Origin: Sesamum alatum
Lineage: Eukaryota > Streptophyta > Magnoliopsida > Lamiales > Pedaliaceae
Reading direction: 5' to 3'
DNA length: 64,000 bases
Assembly (NCBI GenBank): GCA_034509735.1
Contig: JACGWO010000013.1
Location: forward strand, 13,164,136-13,228,135
Translations under genes and position numbers: made by a program
The notes under the pieces: generated by a model
What the model was told of the DNA's origin: nothing
The model's database searches: none
What the model saw: only the letters and a program-made list of their open reading frames with translations
Shown: piece after piece, positions 32,595 to 43,075 of the stretch
How positions within the stretch are numbered: the stretch's first letter is position 1
Layout: every line of letters begins with the position of its first letter

Positions 32595-34591
32595 TGTTAG
32601 AATAGGTGACCATGTAAGCCAATTTTGGCGGGTATATGTAACCTATGTCTAGACAATTATAGGTGTTTTGATAAATCATTAATGAATAAAGAAGTGAATT
32701 TTCATTTGGCATTACTTTGTTTGTGTTCACTTGCACCTATTTTTCCATATTTGTTCACTACGCAAACAGAGCCCACGGACTGAGATTCGATTTCGGGGAC
32801 TGGGACTACGCTTGGAGGTAGGTCCATGAAATCAGTCTTCCCGAATCAGTCCGGAAATCTCCAAGTCAAGGAAATCCCGAAAATGGGTACCGGGATTCCA
32901 TTTGAGACTTGCACTAAGCATCTGCTGTCGTGTTTCATCGACGGGTGACGAGGATCGTCTAAGCAGTGTTAGTGGGTTAGCCTGCTAGGACGCAGCTGAC
33001 TGAGGTGACTCGCGGGAACCGTCTTACGGAGGACCTTGAGTATGGTCTGCTAGGTATGACGTGTATTCCCGGTTCCAACGGTACAGGTAAAGTCCTTTGA
33101 CTTGAGGAATTACTGAGTTTACCTGTACATCAGGATTGTATCTTAGATATGGTGAGAGATTGCCAGAATTCCATTTGGTAGTCATAAGCCATGTCTAGTG
33201 CAGTTCTGATGTACAAAGTGACAGTAGTTTCCAAGAAAGGATCTGTCTCCTATCAATAGGTTTTGACAGTTGAGTCTCATGTATGCTCTAGGTCTTGTCC
33301 CTAAAAACTGTGGCCACAGTGACTGAACAGAAGGGAAGGGTTCCCTCGCGGCGTTTAGTGTGGACAGACCGACACTTAGGTCCAAAATGGGTACCTGCAT
33401 TTTCCGTGCCTTAGACTCTAAGTGTTGAGACCGTAGACAGAAGGACAAGCGTACTGTTAGAGCCTAAATGTTCATCCCTGAATATTTCACCTAGTCTCTA
33501 GTGCCATGGACCGTTGCTAGATGGCCACCCATGGTAACGGACGGGTTCTAGGAACCCGACCAAGTCTAGCTGAATGGTGAACCTAAAGAGTCACACACTA
33601 TCCACACACAATTAAAATATTTAATTTGGAATTAAATATTGGAGTGAAGGAATGATTAAATTAGATTTAATCGGGACCTTTATTTTTCTTGGAGAAATAA
33701 TTCTTTCTATTTGATAGAAGGAATTAAATTGATAAATTGGATTTATCAAAAGGATTTATTTAATGGGCTTGAATAATATTTATATTTATTTTAGCCTCTT
33801 GGAAATATTTAAATAGGTTTTAAATATTTCCATTAAATTAAATTAAATCAACGGTTGAGATTAATGGGAGAGATGGATGGCTAGGATCGTTTTTTGACTA
33901 GGTCAAAACACTAGTTTGACTAGGACTTTGACTAGGTCAAAATCCTAATCAAATTAGAGTTCTTGAAAGAGGAGTTTAAAGAGGATTAAACTCCTCTTCT
34001 ATATAAACCCCTAGCATCCTACAATTTACATGATGATGAAACTCCAACACACACACACAACACACACACACGGTTTCTCTCTCTCTCCCATCTCTCTCGT
34101 CCGCCCCTCTCTCTCTCAAGAAAATAGTTTTTCTTGATTCTTTTGTTCTTGGAACATTAGAATCTTGATGAATCAATACCATTAATTGATAATGTGTTAT
34201 TGATTCATCCACTCCAAAATTATACACTTGTTCGTTGCTAGCACGACGTGCAAGATACGTGGGTGGATCGTGTGTCACGAATTAGAGGGTCTCAAAGACG
34301 GGATCTTGGTGCAAAACGGGGAACAACGCGTGTAGCCGTTGAAGACGAAAACGACAACGGGTAGGTCTCGTTTTAAATTTTCGTCCCTCTTTAATTTTCA
34401 ACCCTATGGCCTCCATGATTTATTTTATGTTATACGTTCATGAGATACACCGAATGCCCGGGAAAATTTCAAAGGCACACCCTTTGAAACGTGTTTTTAA
34501 TTTAAAAGCATGTTTAAATTCCGTTTTAATTTTTAATTATACCGCGCTTCCGCATTCGCGTTTTTCCCGGGACGATCCACATAATCTTTCA
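32595..34591 (+). repeat. 5' LTR of Copia G2
   Basis: 1997 bp, TGTTAGAATAGG...CTTTCA, with W-box-like cluster, TATA box, CA and CT tracts. Confidence 0.95.
33894..34007 (+). promoter_or_regulatory. LTR promoter of Copia G2: W-box-like cluster and TATA box
   Basis: Five TTGAC[C/T] cores in both orientations lie within 47 bp (33894, 33901 reverse, 33916, 33928, 33935 reverse), 60-110 bp before TATATAAA (34000-34007). TTGAC[C/T] is the core bound by WRKY factors. A similar cluster is kept in G1, family C and the diverged solo LTR at 11464. Function is inferred from motif spacing only. Confidence 0.55.
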
Positions 34592-34592
34592 G

Positions 34593-34604
34593 TGGTATCA
34601 GAGC
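34593..34604 (+). other. Primer-binding site of Copia G2
   Basis: TGGTATCAGAGC, complementary to initiator methionine tRNA, one base after the LTR. Confidence 0.92.
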
Positions 34605-34804
34605 CCGGTTCGGTGTATAGGCCTAGGGTTTATGTGCGTTTTAAGCATGAAACGTGTAATAGCATGTTGTAATTAAATCTTGAATTTCTTGATTCTTGAA
34701 GCATGTTATTTTATTGCTTTTAATTCGTGTAAATTGCTGAATATTGGTATTTTCTGTTTTTCTTGGGAATCGGGATGGGAATTAATCTGAAAAACGAGAA
34801 AACG

Positions 34805-35465
34805 TCACAGCCGGCCAGCCGGGAAGGCTGGCCGCGCGCAGCCGCGCGCTGCCGGCAGGGCAGACGCGCGCAGGCATGGGAAGCCTGCGCGCGCGCGCGC
34901 GCTGCCGGCCGCGCAGGGGCAGCGCAGCCGGGTTGGCTGCGCGCGGGCGTGCGCGCATGGAAACGCCTCCAGGCGCGCGCGCGGGCAGACAGAGGTGTCT
35001 GCGCGCGCGCGCCCGGCAGGCGCGCCCATGCGCGCGCGCGCGCAAGGCTTGCGGGCGGAGGAGCCCGCGCGCGGACGGGCACCAGGCGCGCCGCCAGGCG
35101 CGCGCGCACGCAGACGGAGGCGTCTGCGCGCGCGCGCCCGGCAGGCACGCCCAGTGCGCGTCTGCGCGCGCACTCTGCGCACGACGCAGGGACACGGCCG
35201 GTGGCCAGCAGGCCAGCGCGCGCGCACAGGCAAAGGAGCCTGCGCGCGCGCACAGGCAAAGGAGCCTGCGCGCGCGTCGGCCTGCCGATGCGCCAGGCCG
35301 CGCAGACTGATGCCGGCCAGGCGCGCGCGCACACAGGCAGGGGCCTGCGCGCGCGCGCCCGGCAAGGCGGTGCCTGCGCGCGCGCAGAGGCGGCAGGCAG
35401 GGCCTGCTGCCCTGCGCGCCCGGCGGCCGACTGCTGCAGGCGGCGGCGGCCGGTGGCTCCTTGGC
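34805..35465 (+). repeat. CpG-rich hairpin array in Copia G2 leader
   Basis: At least nine stem-loops are packed into 660 bp. Examples: CGGCCAGCC-GGGAA-GGCTGGCCG (34812-34834), an 11-bp stem with loop ATGGGAA (34865-34893), GCGCAGCC-GGGTT-GGCTGCGC (34922-34942), GCAGAC-AGAGGT-GTCTGC (34985-35002), GCGGGC-GGAGGA-GCCCGC (35051-35068), CGCAGACG-GAGG-CGTCTGCG (35109-35128), two tandem CAGGC-AAAGGA-GCCTG units (period 26 bp, 35227-35268) and CAGGC-AGGG-GCCTG (35334-35347). Stems are flanked by (CG)n runs that extend pairing. Loops are mostly purine and contain GG. Confidence 0.85.
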
Positions 35466-36887
35466 TAGGGTTTTGAAACCCTAGTGTAATTTTATTTTTA
35501 AAATTTATTTTCAGTTTTAATTTTAAATTAATTCTGAAAGATTCGTTTTTGGGTTCAATTTTTCCTAAATTCCTAAAGACATTATTTTAGGAGTAAAATA
35601 AATGGATTTGGAATCCCAGGGTTATTTTACTTAAAATAATGAGGAAAGGTTTTCCTAAAACGAAAAATTTTACATTGCCAATATTTATATTTTATTTTCA
35701 CACGTTACGCACATGTTCATTTATTTTCATCTTGGATTGATGTGATTGGAAATCATGTGTTGTTGGAATATTATGATTATGTGATTGGATCATGTAATTA
35801 TGTGTGTTGGATGGAAATGGATGATCACGAGCCCTAGACCGAATGTATGGTTTAATTTACTGTTGGGCCTGTGTGCCTCTTTAAACTGCTTTCTCCTTCT
35901 CTCTTTCTCCTTCTCTCTTTCTAGTGCCTTGGAATAATAAGGCTTTCTACCTCCCTCCTTATGTACTCCCCCCGGGTTTTCGCTGGGGTTTCTAATTTTT
36001 TATATGTAATGAGAGTAGACTAGGAGTGAGGTTTCCATTTTTGTAATTGGTGGAGAAGAAGGAAGGACCACATGGAGAGCACAGATCGGAGGTCCCTTGG
36101 CGTTTTCCATGAAGTGAAGAAAGAGAAAAAGAGACCAAGGCCCATCAGAATGATGATTGGGTTACTATTATTGTAATAGTATAGGACCAACCCTAGATTG
36201 ACCATAGATCCACTGCGGGCTCAGTGGATCGCATAGGATTCGGGCTTGTGATCATCCAACAGGGGCGTGCTAGGCTTTAATTTTGCATGTGGTTATTGTG
36301 ATGGATGAATGGGTTTTATTTATCATGTATAACTGCTATGGATGAATTTCATTTATGCATTTTGGATGAATGTATGGATATAGTATGAGATCTCGGTCAT
36401 TATTACTCTCACATTGGTTGGACCAATGTTAAAATATTAGACCCTAGATGAAGTGGACATGAACTCTAGGAGTTCGTCCATGCCTTCCAATCCGTGGCAT
36501 AGTGAGGAAGCTGTCTTAGGTCAATAGCGTGGTCTCACGAGTCGTGGCACGTTATTGTACTTAAAAGAAGCTGCACTATGTCATGAACGAAAAATGGGCT
36601 GCTGCTACCTGTCTCACGAGTCGTAGGGGTACTAGTGGGTCCATGGCTCGTCGATTGGGTCGGGTCTAACGCCTAATTAGCATGATTCGCTTGGAGTCCT
36701 CGGGATCATGCAAAAGGGTGAGGCAATAATCTTGGGAATCTCGTGGAACGAGAATGGTATGGAATACCTCCCACAGGATCTTTTCCATGCGAATCGTAAA
36801 AGCGGGGTATGGGAAAAATCGCTGTGGATCCCAAGCCCACTAGGAAAGGATTTCCCGAAAACTACGTTTGAGAGTACCGTGTTTTCG

Positions 36888-36895
36888 TATAAATA
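36888..36895 (+). promoter_or_regulatory. TATA-like box in the Copia leader, 107 bp before gag (G2)
   Basis: TATAAATA followed by GTGGGAGG, at the same position relative to the gag ATG as in G1. Confidence 0.35.
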
Positions 36896-37001
36896 GTGGG
36901 AGGATTAAATGACTAAAGACCAAGCATTTAATTATTTTTATCAAACCACCGTCTTTACTTTCTGCTGATCGCGCGTTGTTTTTCTACATGTAGATTTTAA
37001 A

Positions 37002-38151
37002 ATGTCTAAGAACCCACTTTCAACCATTCTTGAGATAAACAAATTTAATGGAACCAACTACAACGACTGGTTGCGCAATCTCAGGATAGTCCTGGATTAT
37101 GAGAAACCAAGGCTACGTCATGGACGAGCCTCTCCCTAGGACCTTACCGGAAGGATCCACGCCAGAGGAACGTGAGACGTTCGAGACTTGGCATAAGGAT
37201 AACCGGAAGGTTCGTAGCATCATACTTGCTTCGATGACCAATGAGATTCAGAAGCAATATGAAAGGCTAGACGATGTCCCTTCCATAATGGCTCGCCTTA
37301 AGGATTGCTATGCAGTCCCGGACCGGCATACTAGGTATGTCGCGACCAAGGCGTTCTTTGGAACTAAAATGACAGAAGGATCCTCTGTACAAGAGCATGG
37401 GGTTTAAAATGCTTACCCTAGTGGAAAAGCTCGAGGACCTAAAGGCAGTCTCGATAACGAAACGTACATAGATGTGATCCTTCAGTCACTCCCACCCTCC
37501 TTTGATCAATTTATTGTCAACTACAACATGAATGCACTTGAGAAGGGTATTCATGAGTTGATCAATATGTTGGTGCAATACGAGGCAACGACTAAGAAGT
37601 CCACGCCTTCGGTATTGTTTGGAGGTGCTTCTACTTCCAAGACGAAAGGCAAGGGTGCCGGACGTTGGAAAAGGAAGAAAGGGAAGGGAAAGGTAGTCAT
37701 AGCAGCTACGAACACTCAGAGTGTTCCCATTGCCAAAGAGGGGAAAGGCAAAGGTAAGGGAAAGGTTGTCTCCAAGCAACAGTCAAAGGCATATGACATA
37801 TGTATCAACTGCCGTGAGAAAGGGCATTGGAAGAGAGAGTGCCCCAAACTCTTCTCAAACCAAGGTATATTTGTGATTGAGGTTAACATGGTCACTAATT
37901 CTGCCTCTTGGGTATTGGATACCGGCTGTGGAGCTCACATTTGCAATGATCTGCAGGTGTTGAAAAGAAGCAGAAAACTAAGTAGCGGGGACATGATCCT
38001 GAAGCTCGGAAATGGCAAGGCCATCTCGGCAGAAGCAGTAGGATCCGCCACTTTAGTTATTAGTGATACCATTAGCATAGAATTAGAGCAAGTTTATTTT
38101 GTACCCAGTATGATTAAAAAACATCATTTCCATTCCATTGTTAGACAATAA
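37002..38151 (+). CDS. Copia G2 gag-protease region (frameshifted)
   Basis: ATG at 37002 starts the same Gag as in G1 (NKFNGTNYNDWL). The frame is broken by +1 A at about 37104 (GAGAAACC against GAGAACC in G1), an extra T near 37404, a missing G near 37449 and an extra A in a run near 38119. All are single-base changes, mostly in short homopolymers. The zinc knuckle CINCREKGHWKREC (about 37803-37844) and protease site LDTGCGAH (about 37915) are intact within the open stretch 37474-38151. Given the near-identical LTRs, the frameshifts may be consensus errors. Confidence 0.8.
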
Positions 38152-39811
38152 TGGTTATGAGTTTAAAATCAATAAAAATTGCTTTTATTTGATGAGGTGT
38201 GGAATTGCTCATCTACTTGGTACATTACATAATGGGCTCTATATCTTGCAACAAACGAATTTCGTTCTTAACGCTCAACACAAACGGAAATTAGATAATA
38301 ACGGGAACGCACGTCTGTGGCACGCTAGGCTAGGTCACATATCCCAAGATAGGATGAAAAGGTTGGTAGACTCAAAGAACCTAGAGGTTGGGAACTTGAG
38401 TGATCTACCAACTTGTGAATCTTGTCTAAGAGGGAAAATGACCAAGAAGCCCTTTGTAGGACAAAGCAGGCTTGCCACAGGTCTGTTGGACTTGGTCCAT
38501 ACAGACGTGTGTGGACCACTAAGGACGCAGGCCCGAGGTGGGTTCTCCTACTTCATAATCTTCACCGATGATCATTCACGGTATGGTTATGTTTACCTGA
38601 TGAGGTACAAGTCTGAAGCTCTTGAGAGGTTTAAAGAATTCAGACTTGAAGTGGAGAATCAAACCAACTGCAAAATTAAAATCCTACGGTCAGACCGAGG
38701 CGGTGAATACCTTAGTGCCGAATTCCTAGATTATCTAAAGGAACATGGTATAATATCAGAATGGACACCTCCCGGAACACCACAGTTAAATGGCGTCTCT
38801 GAAAGGAGGAACCGAACCCTGTTGGACATGGTTCGTTCCATGATGAGTTTTACCAAATTGCCCCTATCGTTTTGGGGTTATGCATTAGAAACGGCAGCCA
38901 AGTTATTGAATTTGGCGCCTACTAGTGTAGTGACCCAAACGCCATATGAGATATGGCACGGCAAGCCTGCATCCTACAACTACTTGAAAGTGTGGGGTAG
39001 CCCCGCATACGTCAAGAGGTTAGTGGGAGATAAGCTAGAATCCAGGTCTAGCCTATGCAGGTTCGTTGGATACCCTAAAGAAACTGCGGGTTATTACTTT
39101 TATGACCCTTTGGAACAAAAGGTATTTGTTTCAAGGAATGCAGTATTCTTGGAGCAAGGCTTCCCGGAGGATATCCAACCTGATGAGCTGATCCTTGAGG
39201 AATCAAGTGATGGAACTCAGCCATCAGAAACAGTCGCGGAAACCTCACCTAGAGGATTCAGGATAGACACTAGGAGGACTGACCTACCTAGAGAAGTCCA
39301 ACATGCTAGGCATGAAGGACAACCTCAAGGGAGGCCAGCCCCGGCCCCTGAACCGCCGGCTCCGATACAGTCAGCGCCCACAGTTACCACTAACGTTCCC
39401 GTTCTCCGAAGGTGCACTAGAGAATCCAGACCTCCAGTGAGATATGGATTTCTAGGTGCGACCGATCTTCTGGATAACGATCCTAAGACATACGGGGAAG
39501 CGATGTCATACATCGACTCTGGGAAATGGCTTGAGGCCATGAAAACCGAAATGGACTCCATGAGCGAGAACCAAGTTTGGAGACTTGTAGATCCACCGAA
39601 AGGTGTTAAGCCAGTGGGCTGTAAGTGGGTCTACAAGCGCAAACTCGGCGTTGATGGAGAGGTTACTACCTTCAAAGCTAGGCTTGTAGCTAAGGGATAC
39701 ACTCAACGACCCGGGGTCGATTTTGAGGATACCTACTCGCCAGTAGCCATGGCTAAATCCATTCGGATCCTGCTTGCCATAGCAGCATGGTATGACTATG
39801 AAATATGGTAG
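38138..39811 (+). CDS. Copia G2 integrase and RT N-terminus (557 codons open)
   Basis: One open frame holds the H-H-C-C zinc region (LWHARLGH...CESCLRGKM), the D-D-E core (VHTDVCGPL, RSDRGGEYL, NGVSERRNRTLLD), the proline-rich linker and the start of RT (KPVGCKWVYKRK, FKARLVAKGYTQ, VDFEDTYSPVA, YDYEIW). It ends at TAG (39809-39811) where G1 has CAG (Gln), a C-to-T change in front of MDVKTAF. Confidence 0.88.
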   Translation: MLDNNGYEFKINKNCFYLMRCGIAHLLGTLHNGLYILQQTNFVLNAQHKRKLDNNGNARLWHARLGHISQDRMKRLVDSKNLEVGNLSDLPTCESCLRGKMTKKPFVGQSRLATGLLDLVHTDVCGPLRTQARGGFSYFIIFTDDHSRYGYVYLMRYKSEALERFKEFRLEVENQTNCKIKILRSDRGGEYLSAEFLDYLKEHGIISEWTPPGTPQLNGVSERRNRTLLDMVRSMMSFTKLPLSFWGYALETAAKLLNLAPTSVVTQTPYEIWHGKPASYNYLKVWGSPAYVKRLVGDKLESRSSLCRFVGYPKETAGYYFYDPLEQKVFVSRNAVFLEQGFPEDIQPDELILEESSDGTQPSETVAETSPRGFRIDTRRTDLPREVQHARHEGQPQGRPAPAPEPPAPIQSAPTVTTNVPVLRRCTRESRPPVRYGFLGATDLLDNDPKTYGEAMSYIDSGKWLEAMKTEMDSMSENQVWRLVDPPKGVKPVGCKWVYKRKLGVDGEVTTFKARLVAKGYTQRPGVDFEDTYSPVAMAKSIRILLAIAAWYDYEIW

Positions 39812-41056
39812 ATGGACGTGAAAACGGCCTTCCTCAATGGTTTTGTTGAAGAAGAGATCTATATGGATCAGCCGGAGGGTTTCACGGTCGCTGGAGAAGA
39901 ACAGAAGGTTTGTCGTCTCCAGAAGTCCATCTATGGCCTCAAACAAGCTTCCCGGAGTTGGAACATTCGATTTGATGAAGTAATACGGGGTTATGACTTC
40001 ATCAAAAACGAATCCGACCCTTGTGTATACAAGAAGGTCAGTGGGAGCTCCATAGTGTTTCTAGTGCTTTACGTGGATGACATTCTGCTCATTGGAAATG
40101 ACGTCAGAATGTTAGGAAACACGAAAGCATGGCTGTCAACCAAGTTTTCCATGAAGGACTTGGGTGAAGCATCCTACATCCTAGGCATCCAGATTGTCAG
40201 GGACAGATCTAAAAGGATGTTAGGGCTCACCCAAAACTCGTATATGGAGAAAGTCCTAAAGAGATATCGAATGGACAACTCCAAACGAGGGTTCCTTCCT
40301 ATGAGGCATGGGATCAAGTTGTCCAAGAAACAGTCCCCGCAGACTGATGAGGAACTTGAAAAGATGAAAGTCATCCCCTATGCTTCTGCCGTAGGTAGCA
40401 TCCAATATGCGGTCCACTGCACCAGGCCTGACATTGCATACGCTTTGAGCGTGACTAGCAGATATCAGTCCTGTGCAGGAGAGGCACATTGGAATGCAGT
40501 TAAGGGTATCCTTAAGTACCTAAGGAGGACTAAGGAAATGTTCTTAGTCTATGGCAATGGAAAACTAATTCTGGAAGGCTTTAGCGACGCCAGCTTCCAG
40601 TCTGATGACGATGATGCCAAGTCTCAATCGGGGTATGTATTCAAGCTCAACGGAGGAGTAGTGGCTTGGAAAAGTTCCAAGCAAGCAACCACTGCTGACT
40701 CCACCACTGAGGCTGAATACATAGCAGCTTCAGAAGCTGCCAAGGAAGCGGTTTGGATGAGAAACTACATCCAAGAGTTGGGTGTGGTGCCTAGCATCGC
40801 CGAGCCCGTTGTCATCTTCTGTGATAACAACGGTGCAATAGCGCAAGCGAAGGAACCGAGATCTCACCACCGTTCCAAACACATTCTTAGACGCTACCAT
40901 CTTCTTAGAGAAATGGTAGGAAGAGGTGACGTTCGGATGGACCGAGTCAACTCAGCAGACAACACAGCAGACCCGCTGACAAAGCCTATGTCGCAAAGTG
41001 CTCATACGCAACATCTTGAGAATATGGGGATTAGGCATATGGGTGATTGGCTTTAA
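39812..41056 (+). CDS. Copia G2 reverse transcriptase-RNase H (414 codons open)
   Basis: It continues the frame of the preceding ORF after a single stop. RT motifs MDVKTAFLNG, SIYGLKQASRSWN and YVDDILLIGND, and RNase H motifs FSDASFQ, DSTTEAEYIA and FCDNNGA are all intact, ending at TAA 5 bp before the polypurine tract. It is very close to the equivalent segment of G1. Part of a polyprotein, not a separate gene. Confidence 0.88.
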   Translation: MDVKTAFLNGFVEEEIYMDQPEGFTVAGEEQKVCRLQKSIYGLKQASRSWNIRFDEVIRGYDFIKNESDPCVYKKVSGSSIVFLVLYVDDILLIGNDVRMLGNTKAWLSTKFSMKDLGEASYILGIQIVRDRSKRMLGLTQNSYMEKVLKRYRMDNSKRGFLPMRHGIKLSKKQSPQTDEELEKMKVIPYASAVGSIQYAVHCTRPDIAYALSVTSRYQSCAGEAHWNAVKGILKYLRRTKEMFLVYGNGKLILEGFSDASFQSDDDDAKSQSGYVFKLNGGVVAWKSSKQATTADSTTEAEYIAASEAAKEAVWMRNYIQELGVVPSIAEPVVIFCDNNGAIAQAKEPRSHHRSKHILRRYHLLREMVGRGDVRMDRVNSADNTADPLTKPMSQSAHTQHLENMGIRHMGDWL

Positions 41057-41060
41057 AGGT

Positions 41061-41072
41061 CAAGTGGGAGAT
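41061..41072 (+). other. Polypurine tract of Copia G2
   Basis: CAAGTGGGAGAT directly before the 3' LTR. Confidence 0.85.
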
Positions 41073-43075
41073 TGTTAGAATAGGTGACCATGTAAGCCAA
41101 TTTTGGCGGGTATATGTAACCTATGTCTAGACAATTATAGGTGTTTTGATAAATCATTAATGAATAAAGAAGTGAATTTTCATTTGGCATTACTTTGTTT
41201 TGTGTTCACTTGCACCTATTTTTTCCATATCTGTTCACTACGCAAACAGAGCCCACGGACTGAGATTCGATTTCGGGGACTGGGACTACGCTTGGAGGTA
41301 GGTCCATGAAATCAGTCTTCCCGAATCAGTCCGGAAATCTCCAAGTCAAGGAATCCCGAAAATGGGTACCGGGATTCCATTTGAGACTTGCACTAAGCAT
41401 CTGCTGTCGTGTTTCATCGACGGGTGACGAGGATCGTCTAAGCAGTGTTAGTGGGTTAGCCTGCTAGGACGCAGCTGACTGAGGTGACTCGCGGGAACCG
41501 TCTTACGGAGGACCTTGAGTATGGTCTGCTAGGTATGACGTGTATTCCCGGTTCCAACGGTACAGGTAAAGTCCTTTGACTTGAGGAATTACTGAGTTTA
41601 CCTGTACATCAGGATTGTATCTTAGATATGGTGAGAGATTGCCAGAATTCCATTTGGTAGTCATAAGCCATGTCTAGTGCAGTTCTGATGTACAAAGTGA
41701 CAGTAGTTTCCAAGAAAGGATCTGTCTCCTATCAATAGGTTTTGACAGTTGAGTCTCATGTATGCTCTAGGTCTTGTCCCTAAAAAACTGTGGCCACAGT
41801 GACTGAACAGAAGGGAAGGGTTCCCTCGCGGCGTTTAGTGTGGACAGACCGACACTTAGGTCCAAAATGGGTACCTGCATTTTCCGTGCCTTAGACTCTA
41901 AGTGTTGAGACCGTAGACAGAAGGACAAGCGTACTGTTAGAGCCTAAATGTTCATCCCTGAATATTTCACCTAGTCTCTAGTGCCATGGACCGTTGCTAG
42001 ATGGCCACCCATGGTAACGGACGGGTTCTAGGAACCCGACCAAGTCTAGCTGAATGGTGAACCTAAAGAGTCACACACTATCCACACACAATTAAAATAT
42101 TTAATTTGGAATTAAATATTGGAGTGAAGGAATGATTAAATTAGATTTAATCGGGACCTTTTATTTTTCTTGGAGAAATAATTCTTTCTATTTGATAGAA
42201 GGAATTAAATTGATAAATTGGATTTATCAAAAGGATTTATTTAATGGGCTTGAATAATATTTATATTTATTTTAGCCTCTTGGAAATATTTAAATAGGTT
42301 TTAAATATTTCCATTAAATTAAATTAAATCAACGGTTGAGATTAATGGGAGAGATGGATGGCTAGGATCGTTTTTTTGACTAGGTCAAAACACTAGTTTG
42401 ACTAGGACTTTGACTAGGTCAAAATCCTAATCAAATTAGAGTTCTTGAAAGAGGAGTTTAAAGAGGATTAAACTCCTCTTCTATATAAACCCCTAGCATC
42501 CTACAATTTACATGATGATGAAACTCCAACACACACACACAACACACACACACGGTTTCTCTCTCTCTCCCATCTCTCTCGTCCGCCCCTCTCTCTCTCA
42601 AGAAAATAGTTTTTCTTGATTCTTTTGTTCTTGGAACATTAGAATCTTGATGAATCAATACCATTAATTGATAATGTGTTATTGATTCATCCACTCCAAA
42701 ATTATACACTTGTTCGTTGCTAGCACGACGTGCAAGATACGTGGGTGGATCGTGTGTCACGAATTAGAGGGTCTCAAAGACGGGATCTTGGTGCAAAACG
42801 GGGAACAACGCGTGTAGCCGTTGAAGACGAAAACGACAACGGGTAGGTCTCGTTTTAAATTTTCGTCCCTCTTTAATTTTCAACCCTATGGCCTCCATGA
42901 TTTATTTTATGTTTATACGTTCATGAGATACACCGAATGCCCGGGAAAAATTTCAAAGGCACACCCTTTGAAACGTGTTTTTAATTTAAAAGCATGTTTA
43001 AATTCCGTTTTAATTTTTAATTATACCGCGCTTCCGCATTCGCGTTTTTCCCGGGACGATCCACATAATCTTTCA
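41073..43075 (+). repeat. 3' LTR of Copia G2
   Basis: 2003 bp, nearly identical to the 5' LTR and followed by the duplicated target TTGAC. Confidence 0.95.

Larger units (their letters stand above)
34605..37001 (+). other. Untranslated leader of Copia G2
   Basis: 2.4 kb between primer site and gag ATG. It holds the hairpin array (34805-35465), a CT-rich tract (35890-35925), two TCTCACGAGTCGT repeats (36533-36545, 36611-36623), a TATAAATA box (36888-36895) and a possible 3' splice-like TACATGTAG just before gag (36985-36993). The order is the same in G1 and, to 47875, in family C. Confidence 0.7.
32595..43075 (+). mobile_element. Copia element G2, complete with both LTRs, TSD TTGAC, very young
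   Basis: 10.5 kb: 5' LTR 32595-34591, primer site 34593-34604, 2.4-kb leader with hairpin array, gag-protease-integrase-RT-RNase H (37002-41056), polypurine tract 41061-41072 and 3' LTR 41073-43075. The perfect 5-bp duplication TTGAC (32590-32594, 43076-43080) splits the PMD ORF of Gypsy B. The two LTRs differ by one substitution (near 32753) and about eight single-base homopolymer indels. The polyprotein carries a few homopolymer frameshifts and one nonsense codon (TAG at 39809-39811). Confidence 0.95.

Noticed and set aside
35227..35268. Tandem 26-bp repeats as a possible CRISPR-like array
   Set aside because: Only two units without spacers, within a eukaryotic retroelement leader. The repeats are hairpin units.
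34720..35476. Six overlapping ORFs of 137-237 codons in the G2 leader
   Set aside because: Same cause as in G1. The frames are open on both strands only because the array is almost free of A and T.
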